From the NCBI GenBank assembly GCA_025462785.1, contig JAOAPG010000301.1:1-12517 (forward strand): DNA of 12,517 bases, in the 5' to 3' direction. Made by a program: the position numbers and the translations under genes. Shown piece after piece: positions 6,060-12,517 of the stretch. Position 1 is the stretch's first letter. Every line of letters starts with the position of its first letter. The stretch comes from Acidobacteriaceae bacterium. Its GTDB lineage: Bacteria; Acidobacteriota; Terriglobia; Terriglobales; Acidobacteriaceae. A model generated the notes under the pieces. The model saw only the letters and a list, made by a program, of their open reading frames with translations, was not told where the DNA came from and ran no database searches.

Positions 6060-7739
6060 ATGACAACAGGAGAGAAAGCATTGGCCACGCCGCACGCATC
6101 CCTTAAGCTGCAAGAATCGCTCTGGTATAAGGACGCCGTCATCTACCAGGTCCATGTGCGGACCTTTTACGACAGCAATGGCGACGGTATCGGAGACTTC
6201 CGCGGCCTCGCCCAAAAACTGGACTATTTACAAGAGCTCGGCATAAATGCCATCTGGCTCATGCCGTTTTTCCCTTCGCCTTTGCGGGATGACGGCTACG
6301 ATATTGCCGATTACTTCTCGGTTCATCCCAGCTATGGCAATCTCGAGGATTTCAAGCTCTTTCTCGATGCCGCACACCAGCGGGGAATCCGCGTCATCAT
6401 CGAAATGGTCCTGAACCACACCTCCGACCAGCACCCCTGGTTTCAGGAATCACGTAGCTCCCGTACTAATCCAAAGCGAGACTGGTACGTGTGGAGTGAA
6501 ACCGACGACCGCTACCGGGACACGCGCATCATCTTCGTCGACACGGAGATGTCAAACTGGGCGTGGGACCCGATTTCCAAGGAATATTACTGGCATCGCT
6601 TTTTCAGCCATCAACCCGATCTGAATTACGACAATCCAGTAGTTCGCGAACAGATGTGGGGAGTGATGAAGTTCTGGCTCGAGATGGGAGTGGACGGGTT
6701 CCGGTTGGACGCGGTGCCGTATTTGCTGGAACGCGAAGGAACCAATTGCGAGAATCTACCCGAAACGCATGATGTCCTAAAGGAGATACGCGCCCGGCTA
6801 GACAAGGAATATCCCGGACGCGTGTTATTGGCAGAAGCCAATCAGTGGCCAGCCGATCTTCGTCCTTATTTCGGCAATGGGGACGAATTCCACATGGCTT
6901 TCCACTTTCCCCTCATGCCCCGCATGTTCATGGGGCTAAAACTTGAGGATCGAAAGCCGATCACTGAAATCCTCCAACAAACGCCGGCCATCCCGGAGAA
7001 CTGCCAGTGGTCCCTCTTCCTGCGCAACCATGACGAGTTGACCCTTGAAATGGTTACGGACATGGAGCGCGACTACATGTATGACGAGTATGCCAAGGAT
7101 AAGAGCATGCGCATTAACCTCGGCATCCGTCGTCGCCTTGCACCCTTGTTGGACAACGATCGTAGGCGGATTGAACTGATGAATGGCATGTTGATGTCGA
7201 TGCCGGGCACTCCAATTATTTATTACGGCGATGAAATTGGCATGGGCGATAACGTGAATCTCGGCGACCGAAATGGTGTCCGCACCCCCATGCAATGGGA
7301 TGGTGGCTGGAACGGTGGATTCTCCGCAGCCGATCCCGAAAGCCTTTACTCGCCGCTCATGCTCAACCCGGTATATGGCTTTCAAGCATTGAATGTGCAG
7401 TCACAAAAACGGTTTGACCACTCGCTGCTCTCCTGGATGAAGCGCATCATACGCGTACGGAAATCAGCTCCGGTCTTCGGACGGGGAACCATCGAGTTTT
7501 TATATCCGGCGAATCATCGTGTGCTGGCATACGTCCGCCAGTTGGGGAAGGAAACGGTCCTGGTCGTGAACAACCTTTCGAGCGCCGCCCAGGCTGTGGA
7601 ACTCGATCTCAAACGTTTTAAGGGCAACATTCTGATCGAAATGTTTGGCAAAAACATCTTCCCCCGAATTGGAGATTTACCTTACCTCTTAACCATGGGG
7701 CCGTATCAGTTTTATTGGTTCCGCTTAAGAAAGATCTGA
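6060..7739 (+). CDS. treS: Trehalose synthase (maltose alpha-D-glucosyltransferase)
   Basis: TreS isomerises maltose and trehalose in the cytosol and links trehalose to glycogen/maltose metabolism. The 559 residues form a GH13 (beta/alpha)8 barrel. Visible regions are YQVHVRTFYDSNGDGIGDF (29-47), EMVLNHTSDQHPWF (115-128), DGFRLDA with nucleophile Asp217, LLAEA with acid/base Glu259, and LRNHDE with His324-Asp325. The stretch MERDYMYDEYAKDKSMRIN (335-353), followed by NLGIRRRLAPLL and PIIYYGDEIGMGDN, is characteristic of TreS rather than other alpha-glucosidases. It has no fused maltokinase domain. I keep the ATG at 6060, which has no ribosome site. A TTG at 6081 in the same frame lies 8 bases after AGGAG (6068-6072) and would drop only seven non-conserved residues, so the true start may be there. 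The downstream glycosyltransferase and channel-like genes suggest an osmotic role. Confidence 0.95.
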   Translation: MTTGEKALATPHASLKLQESLWYKDAVIYQVHVRTFYDSNGDGIGDFRGLAQKLDYLQELGINAIWLMPFFPSPLRDDGYDIADYFSVHPSYGNLEDFKLFLDAAHQRGIRVIIEMVLNHTSDQHPWFQESRSSRTNPKRDWYVWSETDDRYRDTRIIFVDTEMSNWAWDPISKEYYWHRFFSHQPDLNYDNPVVREQMWGVMKFWLEMGVDGFRLDAVPYLLEREGTNCENLPETHDVLKEIRARLDKEYPGRVLLAEANQWPADLRPYFGNGDEFHMAFHFPLMPRMFMGLKLEDRKPITEILQQTPAIPENCQWSLFLRNHDELTLEMVTDMERDYMYDEYAKDKSMRINLGIRRRLAPLLDNDRRRIELMNGMLMSMPGTPIIYYGDEIGMGDNVNLGDRNGVRTPMQWDGGWNGGFSAADPESLYSPLMLNPVYGFQALNVQSQKRFDHSLLSWMKRIIRVRKSAPVFGRGTIEFLYPANHRVLAYVRQLGKETVLVVNNLSSAAQAVELDLKRFKGNILIEMFGKNIFPRIGDLPYLLTMGPYQFYWFRLRKI

Positions 7740-7765
7740 ACTCCTAAAGATTAAAATGAGACTAC

Positions 7766-7811
7766 CTAAGGTTGCGGACGTGCGCCATCGCAAGTGATTT
7801 CGGCAACTTAG
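7766..7811 (+). promoter_or_regulatory. Leader with alternative stems before the glycosyltransferase gene
   Basis: CTAAGGTTGC (7766-7775) pairs with GCAACTTAG (7803-7811), leaving one bulged G. The TTGCG at 7772-7776 can instead pair with CGCAA at 7789-7793. Both pairings use the same TTGC, so only one can form at a time. The structure ends 13 bases before the GGAGGAA ribosome site. It could be an attenuator-like switch in the 96-base spacer or chance complementarity. No known riboswitch class is recognised. Confidence 0.3.
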
Positions 7812-7824
7812 CTGTTAAGGAAAT

Positions 7825-7831
7825 GGAGGAA
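7825..7831 (+). promoter_or_regulatory. Strong ribosome site that sets a TTG start
   Basis: GGAGGAA ends 4 bases before the TTG at 7836. Its strength and spacing support this non-ATG start. A nearby ATG at 7823 is in another frame and gives only a 13-codon reading. Confidence 0.7.
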
Positions 7832-7835
7832 ACGT

Positions 7836-9104
7836 TTGCCCGAAGGAAGCATTCTGACGGATGATTTTCTTCGCGAGTTAATGAACGTTGGCGAAGTGGA
7901 CATCCTGGTTGGGGTGCCCACCTTCAACGACGGGAAGACGGTCGGCCAGGTTGTGCAGGCCGTTCGAGCAGGACTGCTCAAGTACTTTCCGCGCCAGCGG
8001 ACTGTAATCATCAACGTCGACGGCGGTTCGCGGGATGGCACTCAGGAGATAGTGCGAGCGGCGTCGATCAGTGATCTGCGCCATGTTTCGAACGTCAATA
8101 CCCTTCGCACCCTGCACTCCATCAGTACGCGGTATGAGGGCGGGACTTCACCCGGAAGCGCATTGCACACGGTGTTCGCAGCCGCAGACCTGCTGCGGGC
8201 TGGAAACTGTGCGATCGTGTCTCCAGATTCCACCAGCCTTGAACCGGAATGGATTGAGCGCCTCCTGCGTCCTGTAGTGCGCGACAACGTCGATTTGGTA
8301 ACGCCGATCTATCGCCGGCATAAATTTGACGGGCTCTTGGTGAGCAATCTTGTTTACCCAATGACTCGGGCTCTCTATTGCAAACGGGTGCGCGAACCCC
8401 ATCCCTCGGAATTTGCGTTTTCCGGACGCCTGGCAGCCCATTTTCTCGAACAGGATCTGTGGGAGCAGGAGGCTTGCCAGATGGGCGCGGAGACATGCCT
8501 GACGCTCTCTGCCATTAACGGCGGTTTTCGATTGGCCCAATCGTTTTTGGGATCGAGAGCACGTCCGGAGCAAGCGCCGTCCGATCTCATCCGTGCGCTC
8601 AGGCAGACGGTTGGCGTGTTGTTTTGGTCGCTGGAGGCCAATGTCCCATCCTGTTCCGCGGCCACAGAGTCGGAAGCAGTCCCCACCATCGGGGCTGAGC
8701 ATGAAGTCACCCTGGAACCCCTTCGCATTAACCGCAAACGCCTGCATCAAATGTTTGTGCACGGCGTTGCTGAACTCGAACCTATACTGCGTTCGATTCT
8801 GTCGGAGGGCACTTTGGCTGAATTACGCCAGATCGCCACCGTGCCCGAAGACGATTTCCGCTATTCCGACGAACTATGGGTTCGAAGCGTTTATGAGTTT
8901 GCCGCTTCGTATCACAAGGCGGTAATAAGCCGTGACCACATTGTGCAGGCGCTCGCGCCGCTGTACCGGGGAAAGGCTTATACCTTTCTGGGTCAGAATC
9001 GCGACGCCTCGGCTAATCAGGTGGAAGCAAATGTCGAACAGCTTTGCTTAACGTTCGAACGAGCGAAACCTTATCTGCTGGAGATGTGGAACGGAAGGAA
9101 GTGA
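7836..9104 (+). CDS. GT-A glycosyltransferase, glucosyl-/mannosylglycerate-synthase-like
   Basis: The 422-residue protein starts with a GT-A (GT2/GT81/GT78-like) nucleotide-sugar fold: VGVPTFNDGKTV (25-36), INVDGGSRDGTQEIV (59-73) with Asp62, GGTSPGSAL (102-110), then SPDSTSLEPEWIERLLRP (129-146), which stands where relatives have a DxD motif and 'PEWI..LL.P'. The acceptor-side motif, which I recall as GGDFGFSG in relatives, reads PSEFAFSG (190-197). The C-terminal 130 residues are helical. Its closest relatives by pattern make glucosyl- or mannosyl-(phospho)glycerate, compatible solutes. The substrate here is inferred only. The first DxD aspartate is Ser129, and GGDF has become PSEF, so metal binding or catalysis may differ. 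TTG start at 7836 follows a strong ribosome site. The TGA is 7 bases before the next gene's ATG, so the two are surely co-translated. treS lies 96 bases upstream. Confidence 0.75.
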   Translation: MPEGSILTDDFLRELMNVGEVDILVGVPTFNDGKTVGQVVQAVRAGLLKYFPRQRTVIINVDGGSRDGTQEIVRAASISDLRHVSNVNTLRTLHSISTRYEGGTSPGSALHTVFAAADLLRAGNCAIVSPDSTSLEPEWIERLLRPVVRDNVDLVTPIYRRHKFDGLLVSNLVYPMTRALYCKRVREPHPSEFAFSGRLAAHFLEQDLWEQEACQMGAETCLTLSAINGGFRLAQSFLGSRARPEQAPSDLIRALRQTVGVLFWSLEANVPSCSAATESEAVPTIGAEHEVTLEPLRINRKRLHQMFVHGVAELEPILRSILSEGTLAELRQIATVPEDDFRYSDELWVRSVYEFAASYHKAVISRDHIVQALAPLYRGKAYTFLGQNRDASANQVEANVEQLCLTFERAKPYLLEMWNGRK

Positions 9105-9111
9105 GGTCGTT

Positions 9112-9816
9112 ATGTGGGAAAGATTCGTCAATGAATTAAGCACGACCATGCAAGAGATTGCTGGCAGCATCGGCCAATTCCTGCCCCGGCTGATGGTCAT
9201 GCTGCTTGTAGTTGTGATCGGCTGGCTCATTGCTTACGTGCTGAAATCTATAGTGCGGAGCATTCTGCGGTTCGCAAAGTTCGACCGGATTTCTCAAGAT
9301 GCAGGCGCGGCTCAATTTCTCAAGAATGCTGCCCTGCCGTCTTCCACTGAGCTGCTGAGCCGCTTTGTGTTCTGGGTGGCATGGGTCGGCTTCATGCTGG
9401 CTGGGATCAATTTTCTGGGCATTGCGGGACTAGAAGAACAGATCTCCAATTTCTTTGTTTTTCTTCCCAGACTATTCGTCGCGCTTTTCGTGCTGTTTTT
9501 TGGGCTTTGGGCGGCCAGCTTCTTTTCTCGTGCAGTACTCCTGGCTGCTGTTAACGCAGATCTTCCGTCTCCTCGGCTTATCAGCTTTACGATTCAGACG
9601 TTGATCATCCTCTTCACGATTTCCATGGCTTGCGAAGCCGTAGGTATTGCCCATCGAACGGTACTAGTGGCATTTGCGCTTATTTTGGGTGCGCTTATGC
9701 TGGGTCTGGCAATTGCATTTGGTCTGGGGGGACAGGACTTGGCCCGTCGCTATCTGGAACGAAGATTGCAACATCCGAAGAAGGAAGAACGAGAGGATGA
9801 ACTGTCCCCTCTCTAA
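9112..9816 (+). CDS. Five-helix membrane protein with MscS-like pore helix
   Basis: The 234 residues contain about five membrane helices (27-46, 84-104, 115-137, 157-177, 183-206). The last, ending LGLAIAFGLGGQDLARRYLERRL (197-219), resembles the Gly/Ala-rich pore-lining TM3 of MscS, and the rest fits the 'mechanosensitive channel TM-helix' (PF05552-type) proteins. Unlike MscS, whose pore helix leads into a beta domain and a cytoplasmic cage, this protein ends about 28 residues later in a charged tail (HPKKEEREDE). It may be a small channel, an accessory subunit or a sensor in the inner membrane. GAGG overlapping the upstream stop (9103-9106) is the ribosome site for the ATG at 9112. The near-overlap with the glycosyltransferase ties it to compatible-solute metabolism. 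The stop codon is intact, with no sign of a frameshifted extension in the 44 bases before the next gene. Confidence 0.75.
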   Translation: MWERFVNELSTTMQEIAGSIGQFLPRLMVMLLVVVIGWLIAYVLKSIVRSILRFAKFDRISQDAGAAQFLKNAALPSSTELLSRFVFWVAWVGFMLAGINFLGIAGLEEQISNFFVFLPRLFVALFVLFFGLWAASFFSRAVLLAAVNADLPSPRLISFTIQTLIILFTISMACEAVGIAHRTVLVAFALILGALMLGLAIAFGLGGQDLARRYLERRLQHPKKEEREDELSPL

Positions 9817-9860
9817 GGTGATAAGGTTGCGCTAAGGCGTCTGGCGTTACTCTGCTAGCC

Positions 9861-10688
9861 ATGCAAAGAGTTTCGGGGCAAAGAAGGAAACAACTCGAAG
9901 TATGGCAGGTGATGGTATGCCTGACCACTCTGGTTTGGATTACCGGGGGAACAGTGCGGTTTTGTGCAGCCGACGCGATCTCTACCGCTCCAGCCCTGCC
10001 TGTAGATGTCATCGTGGAAAGGTTAGTGGCTGCTAACGCGCGCCGCTCCGAAGCGCTGCGAGGATACCGAAGCAAACGCCTCTACAACGTCGAATATCAT
10101 GGCTTTCTTGGCAGTCACCAGGCTCAGATTCAAGTTGAAGCTACCTATACTGCTCCTGACAAAAAAGACTTCACAATCCTCTCGCAAAGCGGCTCCAAGC
10201 TACTCATCAATCGCGTCTTGCTAAAACTCTTGGAAAGCGAGAAAGAAGCCGGCCAAAACCGCCAAAACACCGAACTAAGCCCACGAAATTACGACTTTAA
10301 CCTGCTGGGCACCGAACATGAGCCGACCGGCGACGTTTATGTGTTGAGTGTAAAACCTCGTGTAAATACGAAATTCCTATACGTAGGAAAGATCTGGGTA
10401 GATGCTCACGACTTCGCTGTGGTCCATATGGAAGGCGAGCCCGCCAAAAATCCATCCCTGTGGGTGAGCCACGTTAAGATCGAATATCGCTGGGCAAAGT
10501 TCTCGGGTTTTTGGCTCCCCATTCATAATGAGTCTGTGACTCAGGTGCGTATGGGAGGCAAAGCCGTCCTAAATATCGACTACACGGATTATCAGATCAC
10601 GGGCGTTAACCGAAAAGGGAATGACGCGGGGTCCGATAAGAATTCAGTTCTCCCCGACCCATCGTCGGTAACGCCGGATCAACACTGA
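9861..10688 (+). CDS. LolA-like periplasmic protein (outer-membrane lipoprotein-sorting fold)
   Basis: This 275-residue protein resembles the LolA/LolB-like half-barrel proteins annotated as outer-membrane lipoprotein-sorting proteins. It has a basic N-terminus (RRKQ), a hydrophobic segment (about 15-33) and a possible signal cleavage after the AADA stretch (36-39). Conserved-looking features are RGYRSKRLYNVEYHGFLG (67-84), YTAPDKKDFTILSQSGSKLL (96-115), NYDFNLLG (143-150), YVLSVKPR (160-167), GKIWVDAHDFAVVHMEGEPA (176-195) and FSGFWLPIHNES (214-225). The C-terminus from about 252 is polar and low in complexity. No ribosome site precedes the ATG at 9861; an in-frame ATG at 9912 would give a shorter signal peptide. 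It follows the channel-like gene by 44 bases and may be in the same transcript, but a functional link is not shown. It ends 14 bases before the convergent oxidoreductase. Confidence 0.7.
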   Translation: MQRVSGQRRKQLEVWQVMVCLTTLVWITGGTVRFCAADAISTAPALPVDVIVERLVAANARRSEALRGYRSKRLYNVEYHGFLGSHQAQIQVEATYTAPDKKDFTILSQSGSKLLINRVLLKLLESEKEAGQNRQNTELSPRNYDFNLLGTEHEPTGDVYVLSVKPRVNTKFLYVGKIWVDAHDFAVVHMEGEPAKNPSLWVSHVKIEYRWAKFSGFWLPIHNESVTQVRMGGKAVLNIDYTDYQITGVNRKGNDAGSDKNSVLPDPSSVTPDQH

Positions 10689-10702
10689 AATAAACTCGAT
10701 TC

Positions 10703-12055
10703 CTAACTCTTAATCGTCTTCGTCCCCTCGTCCCAATACACCGCGCTCTTGCGGAAATAAGATTCATTCGCCAAGTGACAAGCTAAAGCCGCATGATGGC
10801 CGAATACCGCATCTTCGACCACCGGTTTCCGCGTGCGGACAGCTTGGAAAAAATTCCACAAGTGCGGCTTAACATCGTCCCACGAGATGCCAACGTAGGT
10901 GATTCCCTTGGGTGTCGGTTCTTGTCCGGGAACCGGATCGTGTTCCATGTGCCACTTCTGCGCGTACTCCCGGTACATGGCTCGGGGAAAACTGTTCGCA
11001 TAGTAGCTGGGCGAATCATCTACGCCGCGTTGTGGAGTGAATGTCAAGGTTTTCTCAGTAACTTCAAGAATTCCCTTCGATCCCATGAAGCGGTATATCT
11101 CCGGAGTCTCCGTTCCAAGATTGAGGCGCATATAAACCGGCACCTGACCATACTCGAACAACGTGGCATGTACGTCCGGCATGTTGCGGCCATCTTTCCA
11201 GCGAAGAATTCCCCCCATGGACATAACTTGCTTGGGTGCTTCGTTAATGCCGAGAATATATTGCATGCCGCTAACCAGGTGTACCAACAAATCGCCAGCG
11301 ACTCCGGTGCCATATTCTTTCCAGCAACGCCAGCGCGCAAAGGTATAGGGATCAAACGCTCGCTTAGGAACTGTTCCTTGCCAAGTTTCCCAATCCAAAG
11401 TTTGTGGAGAAAGGTCCGGAGGAGGCGGATACTCCCATGCGCCCGTAGGATCGTTGCGGCCTAACGAGCCTTCTACCAGCATGACGTCGCCGAGCACGCC
11501 TTGCGCGACAAGCTCCTTAGCCTTGGCACAAATCGCGGAACTTACCCGCTGTGAGCCGATCTGCACAATGCGCCCAGTTTTTTGTGCAGCCGCAACCATT
11601 TCAACCCCATCTGCGGGAGTATGCGACATCGGCTTTTCGCAATAGATGTCTTTGCCCGCGTTCACCGCGTCAACCACGATCTGCTTGTGCCAGTGATCGG
11701 GAACAGCCGCGATGAGGCACTGGATGTCTTTGTTGTTGAGCAAATCCTGATATCGGCGGGTTGTGGGCAAATCTGGATTTACGATCTCTTTCGCGAGCGT
11801 GTGACGTCCGTCATACAGATCGCAGGCGGCAACACATTCGATTCCGGGCAACTGGATTGCATTCTCCAATAAAGACGAACCCTGCATGCCGATGCCAATG
11901 ATTCCAAACCGCACCCGATCACTGGCGGAGACTGGAGTCGGTAAAGCGAATGCTGGTCCGGGATCGAGCAGGATTGTTTTAGCTGCCAAGGCCGCACCGG
12001 TGACACCGGCGCTGATTCCGAGAAATTTGCGGCGGGAGAAACGATTTCGGGGCAT
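10703..12055 (-). CDS. Tat-exported Gfo/Idh/MocA-family oxidoreductase
   Basis: The 450-residue protein begins with a twin-arginine signal (FSRRKFLGIS, 6-15, then a hydrophobic stretch and a likely cleavage after AFA, 35-37). Tat export implies it folds with its NAD(P) cofactor before crossing the inner membrane. The Rossmann domain shows GIIGIGMQGS (51-60), ACDLYDGR (77-84) and the family's EKP motif in YCEKPMS (138-144). The C-terminal domain carries GVAGDLLVHL (251-260), where Asp255 and His259 fit the usual catalytic region. Relatives oxidise or reduce sugars, inositols or glycosides; the substrate here is unknown. AAGGAG (12066-12061) sits 5 bases before the ATG. A DUF1080 gene ends 29 bases upstream on the same strand, suggesting a joint role in C3-oxidation-dependent glycoside cleavage. 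Confidence 0.9.
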   Translation of the reverse strand: MPRNRFSRRKFLGISAGVTGAALAAKTILLDPGPAFALPTPVSASDRVRFGIIGIGMQGSSLLENAIQLPGIECVAACDLYDGRHTLAKEIVNPDLPTTRRYQDLLNNKDIQCLIAAVPDHWHKQIVVDAVNAGKDIYCEKPMSHTPADGVEMVAAAQKTGRIVQIGSQRVSSAICAKAKELVAQGVLGDVMLVEGSLGRNDPTGAWEYPPPPDLSPQTLDWETWQGTVPKRAFDPYTFARWRCWKEYGTGVAGDLLVHLVSGMQYILGINEAPKQVMSMGGILRWKDGRNMPDVHATLFEYGQVPVYMRLNLGTETPEIYRFMGSKGILEVTEKTLTFTPQRGVDDSPSYYANSFPRAMYREYAQKWHMEHDPVPGQEPTPKGITYVGISWDDVKPHLWNFFQAVRTRKPVVEDAVFGHHAALACHLANESYFRKSAVYWDEGTKTIKS

Positions 12056-12060
12056 ACATT

Positions 12061-12066
12061 CTCCTT
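12061..12066 (-). promoter_or_regulatory. Ribosome site of the oxidoreductase gene
   Basis: AAGGAG on the minus strand, 5 bases before the ATG at 12055-12053, fixes the start ahead of the Tat signal. An overlapping ATG at 12059-12057 is out of frame. Confidence 0.7.
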
Positions 12067-12084
12067 AAATGGAATTTCGAGGAG

Positions 12085-12517
12085 CTATTGCTTCAGCATC
12101 TTGACCGCAACCTCTTTGAAAAACACTATGTCGTTGTCGCTGTGGTTCTGTAGTCCGATGTAGCCGTCTTGCGGCCGCGGGCCGCGCTCCGGCTCAAAGT
12201 CAAACTTTTTCGGGGGAACAGGATCGCCCTCCGTGAACTCCGTAACTTTAACCCCGTTGAGAACCACGCTTGTGTGCGGGCCGTCAAGGGTGATCTCCAT
12301 CGTGTTCCACTCTGGACCCGGCTTTCCAGGTTTTGCCAACGGCTTTGTCAGGGAATAAAGAGTCCCGGTAATGTGGAAATCGTCCTCTTTTGATTTTTCC
12401 GGCTCGTTGTCGATCTGAACCTCATAGCCGTAATGAACCGGCATCCATGGCTCCCGTGGCTCAATCGGAATGCGAATGTACACCCCTGAGTTGTCATTGT
12501 GATCGCGCATCTTGTAG
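12085..12517 (-). CDS. DUF1080 / 3-keto-disaccharide hydrolase family protein (5' end outside window)
   Basis: The visible 143 or so C-terminal residues match DUF1080, a jelly-roll (concanavalin-like) family that includes 3-keto-disaccharide hydrolases. Signatures are NSGVYIRIP, HYGYEVQIDNEP, the EWNTMEITLDG strand, VVLNGVKVTEF, and the closing GYIGLQNHSDNDIVFFKEVAVKML. The reading frame stays open past the Met codon at 12510-12508 (Tyr-Lys precede it) and into the window edge. The family normally needs about 60-100 more residues, often with a signal peptide, so the true start is beyond 12517. It is followed after 29 bases by the Tat oxidoreductase on the same strand. Family members are reported to cleave 3-keto-glycosides made by such oxidoreductases; this is family knowledge, not shown here. 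Confidence 0.85.
   Translation of the reverse strand, partial: YKMRDHNDNSGVYIRIPIEPREPWMPVHYGYEVQIDNEPEKSKEDDFHITGTLYSLTKPLAKPGKPGPEWNTMEITLDGPHTSVVLNGVKVTEFTEGDPVPPKKFDFEPERGPRPQDGYIGLQNHSDNDIVFFKEVAVKMLKQ

Noticed and set aside
8148..8762. Reverse 204-codon open frame inside the glycosyltransferase gene
   Set aside because: It is antisense to a coding region supported by motifs and a strong ribosome site, and its own product looks random.
7767..9831. TAAGGTTGCG repeated at 7767-7776 and 9822-9831 as paired regulatory sites
   Set aside because: A single 10-base match in 12.5 kb of moderate composition is weak, and the second copy lacks the pairing partner of the first.
10793..11464. Forward 223-codon open frame opposite the oxidoreductase
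   Set aside because: The minus-strand product has EKP, Rossmann and Tat motifs; the forward reading has none and no start signal.

Overview
The window looks like a chromosomal segment of an Acidobacteriota-type soil or sediment bacterium. This is inferred from gene content and style, not from a marker gene. The supporting features are a Gram-negative envelope toolkit (a TonB-family protein and a LolA-like periplasmic protein), a Tat-exported Gfo/Idh/MocA oxidoreductase paired with a DUF1080 protein, TTG start codons behind good Shine-Dalgarno sites, and short degenerate tandem repeats between genes. Base composition is moderate throughout. No transposase, integrase, tRNA, rRNA or CRISPR array is visible.

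Left part (1-1945): folP (dihydropteroate synthase) reads rightward from a candidate leaderless promoter whose -35 element lies inside a 7-bp tandem repeat. It converges, with only 12 bases between stops, on a leftward pair: an exported SnoaL/DUF4440-like protein followed by dtd (D-aminoacyl-tRNA deacylase). The stop of the first overlaps the start of the second by one base.

Fatty-acid block (2291-4252): a 404-base spacer holds a 10-bp-period degenerate repeat and a good sigma70-type promoter. A perfect 15-bp palindrome overlaps its -10 box. Two tandem acyl carrier protein genes and fabF follow. The second ACP gene and fabF abut with no spacer, and fabF starts at TTG. The block supplies the carrier and the condensing enzyme of type II fatty-acid elongation.

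Envelope gene (4379-5848): a single large gene joins a degenerate response-regulator receiver-like domain, one transmembrane helix, a long basic and low-complexity linker and a well-conserved TonB C-terminal domain. A hairpin that could end transcription follows it.

Osmotic-stress-like cluster (6060-10688): trehalose synthase (treS), a divergent GT-A glycosyltransferase related to glucosyl-/mannosylglycerate synthases, a short five-helix membrane protein with an MscS-like pore helix but no cytoplasmic beta domain, and a LolA-like exported protein all run rightward. Compatible-solute synthesis next to a mechanosensitive-channel-like protein suggests a shared role in turgor control. The treS-glycosyltransferase spacer can fold in two mutually exclusive ways.

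Right end (10703-12517, leftward): a DUF1080 (3-keto-glycoside hydrolase family) gene cut by the window edge, then a Tat-signal Gfo/Idh/MocA oxidoreductase. This pairing fits periplasmic oxidation and cleavage of glycosides through 3-keto intermediates.
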